Assembly (NCBI RefSeq): GCF_019443085.1
Contig: NZ_JAHZIL010000002.1
Coordinates: forward strand, 496,001-560,000
DNA length: 64,000 bases
From: Marinobacter sp. F4218
GTDB taxonomy: Bacteria; Pseudomonadota; Gammaproteobacteria; Pseudomonadales; Oleiphilaceae
Direction of reading: 5' to 3'
The notes below the pieces were generated by a model that was not told the origin of the DNA, ran no database searches, and saw only the letters and a program-made list of their open reading frames with translations. How positions within the stretch are numbered: the stretch's first letter is position 1; every line of letters starts with the position of its first letter. Of the stretch, positions 46,318-54,749 are shown one piece after another. Made by a program: the position numbers and the translations under genes.

Positions 46318-47579
46318 GTAACGAACGTCAGCGTATAGCTGTCATTGGCGCCGGCGTTTCCGGCCTTACGGCCGCGTGGCTACTGGCCGAGAAGCACGAT
46401 GTGGAAGTATTTGAGGCCGGAGACTATGCCGGCGGCCACACCAATACCGAACAGGTCGAGGCCGGTGGCCGCACCTGGCCCGTCAACACGGGGTTTATCG
46501 TCTTCAACGACTGGACCTACCCCAATTTTATCCGATTGATGGATCGGCTCGGTGTGCCGTCAGAAGTCAGCGACATGAGCTTCAGCGTCGACTGCAAAGC
46601 CAACGGTCTGCAATACAACGGCACCAGTCTCGACACCCTTTTTGCCCAGCGCAAGAACGTGTTCAACCTGCCTTTTCTGAAGATGATCCGGGAAATTCTC
46701 CGGTTTAACCGCGAGACCCGGGCAGATCTTGCCGCGGAGGCGATCAACGACAGCGAGACTCTGGGCCAGTATCTGAATCGCAACGGCTACTCCCGCTATT
46801 TCAGGAACTATTATATCGTACCGATGGGCGCGGCGATCTGGTCGGCACCGGAAATCGTGCTCGAGCAGTTCCCGATTCGGTTCTTCCTTCAATTCTTCAA
46901 CAACCACGGCATGCTGTCGGTGGATGACCGCCCGACCTGGCGAGTGATTTCCGGTGGCTCGGCCCAGTATGTCCACAAGATGATGGACCGACTGGGGGAC
47001 TGCACCCACCTCAACAGCCCGGTCGAAAGTGTGAAGCGGGATGAGCACGGCGTCACCCTTAACGTTGGTGGCGAAGAGCGCCGTTTTGATCAGGTCGTGC
47101 TCGCCTGTCACAGCGACCAGGCCCTGGCGATGCTGACGGACCCCAGCGACCGGGAACGCGAGGTCCTCGGGGCCATCGGTTATCAGAGTAACGATGTCGT
47201 GCTGCACACTGACAGTAGCGTACTGCCGGATACCCGCCGCGCCTGGGCCGCCTGGAACTACTTCATTCCATCCCACAGTACCGAGCCGGTGTCGGTCACC
47301 TACAACATGAACATTCTTCAGAACTTCCATGATGCGCCGGAAACCTTTTGCGTGACGTTGAACCGCAGCCACGATATTGCGCCGGACCGGATCATCAAGC
47401 AGTTCCGTTACAGTCACCCGGTGTTTACTCTGGAGGCAGTCGCAGCGCAGGGCCGGTACGACGAAATCGGGAACCAGAACCGGACCCATTACTGTGGGGC
47501 TTACTGGTTCAACGGTTTCCATGAGGACGGCGTACGCAGCGCGCTCAGAGTGACCGAGGCCTTCGGTCTGGAGCTATAG
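46314..47579 (+). CDS. FAD-dependent amine-oxidase-like protein (COG2907)
   Basis: 421 residues. IAVIGAGVSGLTAAWLLAEKHDVEVFEAGDYAGGHTNT is a complete FAD-binding motif, and the C-terminal HYCGAYWFNGFHEDGV segment contacts FAD. COG2907 proteins travel with DUF1365 and CFA-like genes in bacteria; their reaction on acyl chains is not settled. Directly coupled to the SDR and two bases before DUF1365. Confidence 0.88.
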   Translation: MSNERQRIAVIGAGVSGLTAAWLLAEKHDVEVFEAGDYAGGHTNTEQVEAGGRTWPVNTGFIVFNDWTYPNFIRLMDRLGVPSEVSDMSFSVDCKANGLQYNGTSLDTLFAQRKNVFNLPFLKMIREILRFNRETRADLAAEAINDSETLGQYLNRNGYSRYFRNYYIVPMGAAIWSAPEIVLEQFPIRFFLQFFNNHGMLSVDDRPTWRVISGGSAQYVHKMMDRLGDCTHLNSPVESVKRDEHGVTLNVGGEERRFDQVVLACHSDQALAMLTDPSDREREVLGAIGYQSNDVVLHTDSSVLPDTRRAWAAWNYFIPSHSTEPVSVTYNMNILQNFHDAPETFCVTLNRSHDIAPDRIIKQFRYSHPVFTLEAVAAQGRYDEIGNQNRTHYCGAYWFNGFHEDGVRSALRVTEAFGLEL

Positions 47580-47581
47580 CG

Positions 47582-48466
47582 ATGAACAGCCAATGGCTTG
47601 AAGGGTCGGTCCGGCACCGCCGGAAATTCCCGGTTAACCACGAGTTCGAGTACAGCACCGGCATGCTGGCACTGGACGTGGACGAATGGGACCGGGTCAC
47701 CAGCATCAGCCCTTTGTTTTCCCTGGAGCGTTTTAACTGGCTTTCACTGCGGCGGGCGGACTACTTCCAGCCCGAAGCCGGTTCGCTGGCTACCACCGTA
47801 AGGAATCATGTGGAAAAGGCGACCGGCTGGCATCCGGATGGCACCGTCGAACTCGTGACCCACCCCCGGTACTTCGGGTACGTTTTCAATCCAGTCAGTT
47901 TCTATTTCTGCTATGGCTGTGATGACAGTCCCCAGGAAGGCGCCGTACCCCGGGTCATCGTCGCCCAGATCACCAACACCCCCTGGCACGAGCGCCATGT
48001 CTACTGTCTCGAAACTCTGGGCGAAGGCCCTGGCTCGGGGGGCTGGCACACTGAACGGTTTGGGTTCAGCAAGCGTTTCCATGTATCCCCCTTTAATGGC
48101 ATGGAACAGCACTACCAGTGGACGTTCAGCTTCCGGGGTCCCGATCTGCGAATTCACATGAACGTGCTGGAACAGGAAAAGAAACATTTTGATGCCACCC
48201 TGGTGGTCCATCGCACCCCGCTCACCCGTAAAGAAATACACAGAAGCCTGCGGAAGTTTCCGGTGGAGGCGCTCAAGGTGTCGGCGGGTATCTATTGGCA
48301 TGCCCTGAAGCTGAAACTCAAAGGCGCTCCGTTCTATACCCACCCGGACAAACTGTCCGAAAAGGACCCGGCCTACCGGCGGGGGGCAGACGATTCGGGG
48401 CTGGATGTCTCCAGTACCGCACACAAAAACGAGAAGCGTGGAAGGGTAAGTTCATGGAGAACCTGA
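47582..48466 (+). CDS. DUF1365 protein
   Basis: 294 residues. VRHRRKFPVNHEFEY at the start, TRNHVE-like segment, VTHPRYFGYVFNPVSFYFCY and KRFHVSPFNGMEQHYQW are the DUF1365 hallmarks. Function is unknown, but it occurs almost always with the COG2907 oxidase and CFA-like methyltransferase. Overlaps the next gene by 13 bases. Confidence 0.88.
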   Translation: MNSQWLEGSVRHRRKFPVNHEFEYSTGMLALDVDEWDRVTSISPLFSLERFNWLSLRRADYFQPEAGSLATTVRNHVEKATGWHPDGTVELVTHPRYFGYVFNPVSFYFCYGCDDSPQEGAVPRVIVAQITNTPWHERHVYCLETLGEGPGSGGWHTERFGFSKRFHVSPFNGMEQHYQWTFSFRGPDLRIHMNVLEQEKKHFDATLVVHRTPLTRKEIHRSLRKFPVEALKVSAGIYWHALKLKLKGAPFYTHPDKLSEKDPAYRRGADDSGLDVSSTAHKNEKRGRVSSWRT

Positions 48467-49728
48467 ATACCTCAGTTCAATCGGCGGAAGACCAGGACCG
48501 TTCACGTTCTTTGGCCAGCCGCATCGCCAGGAGTCTAGTGTTACAACAGCTAAACCAACTTCGCGACGGCATCCTGACTGTCCATGAGGATGGCTGCGAT
48601 GACCTGGTGTTCGGTGATGGGGATGCCCGGTACCCGGCGGCTGAGCTGGTGATTCATGACCACAGCACCTGGCGGGATCTGCTCACCGGGGGCAGCGTCG
48701 GGGCTGCGGAAGCCTTCGTCAATGGCGACTGGTCTACCCCGGACCTGGTGGCCCTGCTCCGGTTCTTCACCCGAAACGTCGATCGCATGAACGGGTTTGA
48801 GGATCGCTTCAGTTGGGTGACAAAACCGGCACTCAAGGGACTTCATTGGCTCAACCGGAACACCCGGGAGGGTTCACGAAAAAATATCAGTGCCCATTAC
48901 GATCTTGGCAACGACCTGTTCGAGCTCTTCCTGGATCCGACCATGATGTATTCCTCGGCGATCTACCCGAGTGCGGACGCGACGCTGGATGAGGCCGCCA
49001 TTCATAAGTTGGACACCATTTGCCGGAAACTGGACCTGCAGCCTGGCGACCGGGTCATCGAGATTGGCACCGGCTGGGGCGGATTCGCTATTCACGCCGC
49101 CAAAAACTATGGCTGCCATGTAACCACGACCACAATCTCAAAAGAGCAGCTGGAACTGGCTAAGGCCCGGGTTACCGAGGAAGGCCTCGATGACCGCATC
49201 ACCCTGCTGTTCGACGACTATCGCGATCTAGAGGGTCGGTTTGATAAGCTCGTTTCCATCGAGATGATTGAAGCCGTTGGGCCGCAGTTTCTCGACAGTT
49301 ACCTGGCACAGATCAGCACCCTGCTCAAAAACGATGGGCTGGCGTTGATTCAGGCCATCAATATGCCGGAACAGCGCTATAAGCGCGCCCTGAAGAATGT
49401 TGATTTCATCCAGCGCTTTATCTTTCCCGGCAGCTTCATTCCATCGTTCGGTGCCATCCTCGATTCCATGAGAACCCAGAGCAACCTCGTGCTCACGCAT
49501 GCCGAGGACATTGGTTTCCATTATGCCCGCACCCTGCAAGACTGGTGTGAACGGTTCATGGCGAACCCCGGAAAACTTGAGGCCCTGGGCTACGATCAGG
49601 CCTTCAGACGCCTCTGGGAATTCTACTTCGCCTACTGTGAAGCCGGGTTCAGTGAGCGCGCCATCGGCGTATCCCAGATCCTGATGGCAAAACCGGGAAA
49701 CAAACGATCAAATATCCTGAGCCTATGA
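48454..49728 (+). CDS. Cyclopropane-fatty-acyl-phospholipid synthase-like methyltransferase
   Basis: 424 residues from ATG 48454 (AAGGG upstream). A lipid-binding N-terminal domain is followed by the SAM motif VIEIGTGWGGFAIHA (near 195) and the catalytic region ISAHYDLGNDLFELFLDPTMMYSSA. Adds a methylene or methyl group from SAM to the double bond of phospholipid acyl chains. In Rhodobacter a homologue in a similar cluster (UfaM) makes methylated acyl chains on the way to furan fatty acids. Confidence 0.9.
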   Translation: MENLNTSVQSAEDQDRSRSLASRIARSLVLQQLNQLRDGILTVHEDGCDDLVFGDGDARYPAAELVIHDHSTWRDLLTGGSVGAAEAFVNGDWSTPDLVALLRFFTRNVDRMNGFEDRFSWVTKPALKGLHWLNRNTREGSRKNISAHYDLGNDLFELFLDPTMMYSSAIYPSADATLDEAAIHKLDTICRKLDLQPGDRVIEIGTGWGGFAIHAAKNYGCHVTTTTISKEQLELAKARVTEEGLDDRITLLFDDYRDLEGRFDKLVSIEMIEAVGPQFLDSYLAQISTLLKNDGLALIQAINMPEQRYKRALKNVDFIQRFIFPGSFIPSFGAILDSMRTQSNLVLTHAEDIGFHYARTLQDWCERFMANPGKLEALGYDQAFRRLWEFYFAYCEAGFSERAIGVSQILMAKPGNKRSNILSL

Positions 49729-50246
49729 TCCGATCTGAGACCACCCGAAACATTCTGAACTTTGTTGTCTTCCAGGCCGGCTGGCTGATCTGCATTCTCT
49801 ACCCCGGAATGCCGGCAGCGGGCCTGGTGGCCGGACTCCTGGTTCTGCACCTGCTGCTCGTAAGCCAGAAGCGAATGAGCGAACTCCAGTTCATCGGCTT
49901 GGGTACGGTGCTGGGGGCTTCGCTTGACCTCCTGTGGTTCCGTACCGGAATCCTGGCCAGTGCGGATGGTGAAGTGCTGTTGACGCCACCCTGGCTGGTT
50001 GCGATCTGGGCCATCTTCATGACCACGCTCAGCCATTCCCTCGACTGGATCAGCCGCAAAGCCTGGCTGCCATTTGTCCTGGCTCCCATCGCCGGGCCAT
50101 TTGCCTACTGGTCTGCCAGCAAACTGGGCGCCGTTATCCTGCCCGAGTTGGTGCCCTCCCTTATGGCCCTGGCCATTGGCTGGCTGGTGGTGTTCCCCTT
50201 GCTCCTGTTCCTCAGGAAATCCCTGTACCCGGAGCTTCAGCAATGA
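49725..50246 (+). CDS. DUF2878 membrane protein
   Basis: 173 residues with about five membrane helices and the IGTVLG-type segment LGLGASLDLLWFRTGIL region typical of DUF2878. Function unknown; a common last-but-one member of CFA/DUF1365 operons. Four-base overlaps with both neighbours. Confidence 0.82.
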   Translation: MIRSETTRNILNFVVFQAGWLICILYPGMPAAGLVAGLLVLHLLLVSQKRMSELQFIGLGTVLGASLDLLWFRTGILASADGEVLLTPPWLVAIWAIFMTTLSHSLDWISRKAWLPFVLAPIAGPFAYWSASKLGAVILPELVPSLMALAIGWLVVFPLLLFLRKSLYPELQQ

Positions 50247-50989
50247 CCAGGCAGCGGGCCGGACTCATTATTACGGCTGCATGTTGTCTGGCCGCGCCAG
50301 CGGCTTTCGCCGCGCAGATGAGCTTTACCGGGACGGCCAGAACTTACGCAGGCGAAACTCTCTACCTGGAGCAACACGCCGTGGCCGGCACATGCGAGAG
50401 CGGTGTATTCCAGCCTCAGGAACACTCAATTGCCTACCAGAGGCCGGACCGCGATCATGCGTTCGCGTCCAAGGACCTCAATTACTCGGATTCGGTCCTT
50501 CGTCCCGCCGTCGACTTCCGCCAGCCCGAATTCGATGAATCTCTGTCGATTGAATACCCCGAGCCCAATACCCTGGTCATCAATTGGCAAATGCCGGCCG
50601 GGGAAAGCAGAACCTTCGATGTTCCCTTCTCCGAGAAAGTTGTGGTCGATGCCGGTTTCGACAATTTCGTCCGGCGCAACTGGCAGGCTGTGCTGAATGG
50701 CGAATCGGTGGAGTTCCGGTTTCTAGGCCCCACGCGCGGCGAACACTACGAATTTGTACTCGAGTCGACTGAAAGCTCGAAGGTAACGGCGGATCATGTT
50801 GTTCAGATCCGTCCCACCGGGATGGTCCTGCGGTTTCTGGTGGACCCGATTATCCTGGGTTACAACGCCAGGGGCGCCCTGACCGACTATTACGGGCTCA
50901 CCAATATCAGGAAGAACAACGACGCCAATTACACTGCTCACATTCAGTATTCGGTATCAAACTGGCCGGATTGTGAACTGACTCCCTGA
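50243..50989 (+). CDS. Hypothetical secreted protein at the end of the lipid operon
   Basis: 248 residues, not recognised as a named family. A signal peptide (cleavage after AAFAA near residue 24) leads into a beta-rich domain with two cysteines far apart (CESG near 47 and CELTP at the end). Coupled to DUF2878 by an ATGA overlap, so it belongs to the operon; may be an outer-membrane or periplasmic lipid-related factor. Confidence 0.68.
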   Translation: MTRQRAGLIITAACCLAAPAAFAAQMSFTGTARTYAGETLYLEQHAVAGTCESGVFQPQEHSIAYQRPDRDHAFASKDLNYSDSVLRPAVDFRQPEFDESLSIEYPEPNTLVINWQMPAGESRTFDVPFSEKVVVDAGFDNFVRRNWQAVLNGESVEFRFLGPTRGEHYEFVLESTESSKVTADHVVQIRPTGMVLRFLVDPIILGYNARGALTDYYGLTNIRKNNDANYTAHIQYSVSNWPDCELTP

Positions 50990-51070
50990 ATGCGTCGCCA
51001 CTGCCAAGGCCGCCCCCCGTACCCATTGTGTTAAACTCGCGGCGGAGTCAACGCCGGAGAATCAGCACCT

Positions 51071-51883
51071 ATGATGTTTGTGTCGTTCAACGTCAACAGT
51101 ATTCGTACCCGTCTGCACCAGCTCGAAGCCGTCATCAACAGTCTGAAACCGGATTTCATAGGCCTTCAGGAAACCAAGGTCCGAGACGAGGAATTTCCGG
51201 TGGAGGCTATCCGTGAATTGGGTTATCACGTTCACTTTCATGGCCAGAAAACCCACTATGGCGTGGCACTCTTGTCCCGGATGGAACCTGACACGGTCCT
51301 CAAGGGCTACCCCTGGGATGGCGAAGACTCCCAGCGGCGCCTGATTACAGGCCACTTCATGGTAAATGGAGAGCCCCTCACGGTCGTCAACGGCTACTTC
51401 CCCCAGGGCGAGAGTCGGGACCACCCGGTGAAATTTCCCGCCAAGGAAAAATTCTATGCCGACCTGATGAAATACCTGGATGACCTGAAGCGACGTGGCG
51501 GCCACGTTGTGGTGATGGGCGACATGAATATCTCACCCACCGACCGGGATATCGGGATCGGCGCGGACAACGCAAAGCGGTGGCTCCGCACCGGAAAGTG
51601 CAGTTTCCTGCCCGAAGAGCGGGAATGGCTCGGACAGGTCGAAGCCCGGGGATACACCGACGTCTTCCGGCATCTTCATCCCGAGGAATTCGATACCTTC
51701 AGTTGGTTTGATTACCGCAGCAAAGGGTTTGAACGCGATCCCCGCCGCGGGCTGCGTATTGACCTGATCATGGCCAGCGACAGCCTGCTGCCGAAAGCGC
51801 GTGAAGCCGGTGTTTCGTATGACATCCGCGCCATGGAGCGTCCATCCGATCACTGCCCTGTCTGGGCAAGCTTTGACCTATAG
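51071..51883 (+). CDS. xthA: Exodeoxyribonuclease III
   Basis: 270 residues. SFNVNSIRTRL, GLQETKVRDEEFP, VVMGDMNISPTDRDIGIG and the C-terminal RPSDHCPVWASF are the Exo III/AP endonuclease motifs with the catalytic Glu, Asp, Asn and His. Repairs abasic sites. Separate from the lipid operon by 81 bases. Confidence 0.93.
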   Translation: MMFVSFNVNSIRTRLHQLEAVINSLKPDFIGLQETKVRDEEFPVEAIRELGYHVHFHGQKTHYGVALLSRMEPDTVLKGYPWDGEDSQRRLITGHFMVNGEPLTVVNGYFPQGESRDHPVKFPAKEKFYADLMKYLDDLKRRGGHVVVMGDMNISPTDRDIGIGADNAKRWLRTGKCSFLPEEREWLGQVEARGYTDVFRHLHPEEFDTFSWFDYRSKGFERDPRRGLRIDLIMASDSLLPKAREAGVSYDIRAMERPSDHCPVWASFDL

Positions 51884-51901
51884 GAGCGCACCGGGCGCGA
51901 C

Positions 51902-52531
51902 ATGAAAAAAATCAAAACCCGCGACCGTATCCTCGATACCAGCCTGGCGCTGTTCAACAGCGTCGGCGAACCCAATGTGACTACGCTTCTGATCTCCGAT
52001 GAGATGGACATCAGTCCCGGCAACCTCTACTACCATTTCAAGAGCAAGGGCGACATCGTCGAGGAGCTGTTCGGACGGTTCGAGGAAGAAATGCTGGATC
52101 TGCTGGCGGTGCCGAAAGACGTCGACATCAGTCTTGATCAGCAGGGCTTCTTCCTTCACCTGCTGTTCGAGACGGTCGCCCGCTACCGATTCATTTACCA
52201 GGATCTGGTGAATGTCCTCTCCCGGTACGACCAGTTACAAACCCGGTTCAGACGACTGAAAAAGAAGAAGACTGCCGCCTTCCAGTTGATTTGCGAGAGT
52301 TTCCGACAGCAGGAAATGATGGAGATTGGCTCGGAGCAGCTTCAGGCATTGTGTGAGCAGTTAACGCTAACTGCCTGCTATTGGTGTAGTTTTGATACGC
52401 TATCTCATCTGAACGACCGGGAGTCAGTGGATCCCGGTCGTGGTGTCTACCAGATGATGCATCTGGTCATTCCCTACCTGGCTCCAGACGAACAAAATCA
52501 CGCCCGTCTGATGAGCCGGGACTACCTCTAG
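51902..52531 (+). CDS. TetR-family regulator, PhaD-like
   Basis: 209 residues. The N-terminal HTH (KTRDRILDTSLALFNSVGEPNVTTL...MDISPGNLYYHFKSKGDIVEELF) closely resembles PhaD of Pseudomonas, the activator of phasin genes in polyhydroxyalkanoate metabolism. The C-terminal ligand domain (residues ~80-200) is also alike. A convergent phasin gene ten bases downstream supports the assignment. Confidence 0.8.
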   Translation: MKKIKTRDRILDTSLALFNSVGEPNVTTLLISDEMDISPGNLYYHFKSKGDIVEELFGRFEEEMLDLLAVPKDVDISLDQQGFFLHLLFETVARYRFIYQDLVNVLSRYDQLQTRFRRLKKKKTAAFQLICESFRQQEMMEIGSEQLQALCEQLTLTACYWCSFDTLSHLNDRESVDPGRGVYQMMHLVIPYLAPDEQNHARLMSRDYL

Positions 52532-52541
52532 TCCCGGGAAA

Positions 52542-52958
52542 TTATTCTTCCTCGTCGTCCCCGCGTTCGCTCCGAAGGCGCATCAGCTCATTTTCGAGTG
52601 CCTCTATCCGCCGCTCCATGGCTTCTATTTCTTCGCGCCGGTGAATACCGAGACGACGGAGAGCACCGGATACCCGCTCATCGAACAGCGTTTCCAGTTT
52701 ATCCCAGGTGCCGGTCGCGCGCTCCCGGACATCTCCAACCCGATCCTCGACGGACTTGATCTGTTTCTCTACCACGCCACGGGTCTTGTTCTCGAGCTGC
52801 TCGCCCTCCTGGACCAGACGATCGAAAAATCGCCCGGTGTCCTCTTCTGCCTTGGTGTATGCCCCGAGGCCGGCCAGCCATATCTGGCGCGCCGAATCCT
52901 TGATCTTGGCCGCCAGTTGCGGATCGTTTTCCGGCTTCTTGTCGTGTTCGTCAGACAT
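52542..52958 (-). CDS. Phasin-family polyhydroxyalkanoate granule protein
   Basis: 138 residues. DSARQIWLAGLGAYTKAEED is the poly(hydroxyalkanoate) granule-associated signature; the rest is amphipathic helix, ending in a coiled coil with an acidic tail. Coats storage granules. Shorter than PhaF and lacking its Lys/Ala-rich H1-like tail, so nearer PhaI. A convergent PhaD-like regulator lies beside it. Confidence 0.85.
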   Translation of the reverse strand: MSDEHDKKPENDPQLAAKIKDSARQIWLAGLGAYTKAEEDTGRFFDRLVQEGEQLENKTRGVVEKQIKSVEDRVGDVRERATGTWDKLETLFDERVSGALRRLGIHRREEIEAMERRIEALENELMRLRSERGDDEEE

Positions 52959-53147
52959 GTAACAACCTCAGGGGATAAAATATTGCTGGGAGCCCCCATT
53001 GTATTACACTGCGAGGCCGATTTCAGTCGGCCTGAAAGGCGCACAGCGAAAGGCCGCAATATAAACAGGCATTCAATATGAAAAAATGTTTTGAAACGAG
53101 CCGGGTAGCAGCTTGAAGTGTTCAAAATATGGTCAATACTTCCTGAT

Positions 53148-53240
53148 ACCGGTATCCCTGCTGATGCCGGTTTGTCTGGAAGTCTTTCATGGATACTACT
53201 CGCACGCCTCTGCCCGGCACCCTGTGCCGGGCTTTTTTTT
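53148..53240 (+). ncRNA. Candidate small RNA
   Basis: Inferred only from an orphan terminator with a promoter-like sequence about 70 bases upstream and no credible open reading frame between. Approximate start is ten bases after the proposed -10 element. Confidence 0.3.
53212..53240 (+). terminator. Orphan intrinsic terminator
   Basis: GCCCGGCAC/GTGCCGGGC hairpin with a two-base loop and eight T. No plus-strand gene precedes it; the nearest upstream genes are the convergent PhaD-like and phasin genes. Confidence 0.85.
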
Positions 53241-53307
53241 GTTATTATCGCCCCTATTTATATGCTTATTCCAAAAACCTTCCTGTGAACCACTGTGGAG
53301 ACTCTGA

Positions 53308-53745
53308 ATGATTGAAATTGCGTGGAGTAACTTTACGCCCTGGTCGGCGTTGGCGGGCGGCATTCTGATTGGGCTGGCAGCAGCCTGCTTTCTGCTTCTT
53401 AACGGCCGGATTGCCGGTATCAGCGGCATCCTGGGTGGTCTCCTCGTACCAGGCCGCGGTGACATTGCCTGGCGCCTGGCGTTTCTTGTCGGGCTCATTG
53501 GCGCACCCGCTGTGTGGCTACTCGCAGCGGAACTGCCTCCAATTGAAATCAACGCCGGCTATCCAGCGTTGATCATCGCGGGCCTGCTGGTTGGAATTGG
53601 CACCCGCTACGGCTCCGGCTGCACCAGTGGCCACGGTGTTTGCGGGCTTTCCCGGCTCTCTGTCCGATCCCTGGTAGCAACCCTCACCTTTATGGGCGCG
53701 GGCTTCGTTACCGTCTACATCATCCGGCACCAGTTGGGAGTGTAA
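53308..53745 (+). CDS. YeeE/YedE (DUF395) transporter half, first of a pair
   Basis: 145 residues, four membrane helices. ALAGGILIGLAAACFLLLNGRIAGISGIL and the conserved GIGTRYGSGCTSGHGVCGLSRLS with Cys are the YeeE/YedE signatures. Related proteins move thiosulfate or other sulfur species. The second half follows after four bases; together they make one full-length transporter. Confidence 0.87.
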   Translation: MIEIAWSNFTPWSALAGGILIGLAAACFLLLNGRIAGISGILGGLLVPGRGDIAWRLAFLVGLIGAPAVWLLAAELPPIEINAGYPALIIAGLLVGIGTRYGSGCTSGHGVCGLSRLSVRSLVATLTFMGAGFVTVYIIRHQLGV

Positions 53746-53749
53746 AACC

Positions 53750-54175
53750 ATGAGATATCATATCGCTTCGCTGTTGGCCGGGCTCATTTTCGGCCTGGGG
53801 CTCATTGTGTCGGGCATGGCCAACCCCGAAAAGGTTCTGGGTTTCCTCGATATTGCCGGGCTCTGGGATCCCTCCCTCGCATTCGTGATGGGTGGTGCCG
53901 TCGTGGTGGGCTTGGGGGCCTTTGCGCTGGCGCGTCGCCGTACCTTGTCGTTCCTCGGCTTCTCCATGAAAATTTCCACCAACAACCACATCGACAAACG
54001 CCTGGTTGTTGGGGGGCTCGCCTTTGGTGTCGGCTGGGGGGTGGCCGGTTTCTGCCCCGGGCCCGGCTTGGTCGCACTGGGAGCTGGCGAGTTCAAGGCT
54101 CTTGTTTTCGTAACATCCATGGTTGCCGGCATGGCGGCGTTTGAAGTCATAGAGCGTCGCCGCACCAAAGCCTGA
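53750..54175 (+). CDS. DUF6691/YeeE transporter half, second of a pair
   Basis: 141 residues, four membrane helices; GLIFGLGLIVSGMANPEKVLGFLDI and GWGVAGFCPGPGLVALG with a conserved Cys. Pairs with the preceding protein (PmpA/PmpB arrangement). Sulfur-compound transport is likely by family resemblance. Confidence 0.87.
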   Translation: MRYHIASLLAGLIFGLGLIVSGMANPEKVLGFLDIAGLWDPSLAFVMGGAVVVGLGAFALARRRTLSFLGFSMKISTNNHIDKRLVVGGLAFGVGWGVAGFCPGPGLVALGAGEFKALVFVTSMVAGMAAFEVIERRRTKA

Positions 54176-54275
54176 TCAATTCTGTTACTGTCTTGAGCCG
54201 CCATTCTGACAGCACCCCATAGCTGTGAGATCATGGCGGCAGTCCCACAGTTAACGACTACGGAGGCGCACGTAC

Positions 54276-54704
54276 ATGGAAATCAGAAAGATCGATGACA
54301 CTATCTCAGTCGCACCGCAAATCTCCGTCGATGATGTCGCTGAGGCGGCACGTCTCGGTTTCAAGACCCTGGTTGCCAATCGCCCTGACCAGGAAGAGTT
54401 TGGACAGCCCCCGATGTCGGATATCGAAGCGGCCGCCCGCGAAGTCGGCCTCGACTGGGTTTATATGCCGGTTGAGTCAGGCAACATCACCGACCAGGAC
54501 GTTGACCGGTTCGCCCCGATGATCCGAGACGCGGAGAAACCCGTATTGGCTTTTTGTCGTTCCGGTACGCGCTGCACAGTGCTGTGGGCTCTGAGTGCTG
54601 CCCGGGAAACCTCCGCCCAGGAGATTTTCACCAAGGCCAGGAACGCCGGTTATGACATCAGTGGCCTTGCTCCTCGCATGGCCCAGCAGGCCTCGGAAAA
54701 ATAG
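54276..54704 (+). CDS. TIGR01244 / DUF442 phosphatase-like sulfur transferase
   Basis: 142 residues. The Cys-x5-Arg phosphatase/rhodanese-like loop is FCRSGTRC (near residue 91), preceded by IADYVPVE-type segment VYMPVESGNIT. DUF442 proteins occur fused to sulfide-handling beta-lactamase-like hydrolases (Blh) in other bacteria. With the DUF395 pair it forms a likely sulfide or persulfide response module, on the same strand 100 bases apart. Confidence 0.82.
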   Translation: MEIRKIDDTISVAPQISVDDVAEAARLGFKTLVANRPDQEEFGQPPMSDIEAAAREVGLDWVYMPVESGNITDQDVDRFAPMIRDAEKPVLAFCRSGTRCTVLWALSAARETSAQEIFTKARNAGYDISGLAPRMAQQASEK

Positions 54705-54749
54705 AACCGTCCGGCCCTTCCCCGAAGATCAATCACCAGGATTTCCTCT

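Larger units (their letters stand above)
52959..53307. other. 349-base gap with a candidate small RNA
   Basis: No coding region here is supported. It contains the phasin promoter region at its left and, on the plus strand, a TTGAAG/AATACT promoter-like pair with 16-base spacing (53113-53140) followed by about 70 bases and an intrinsic terminator at 53212-53240. Confidence 0.5.
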
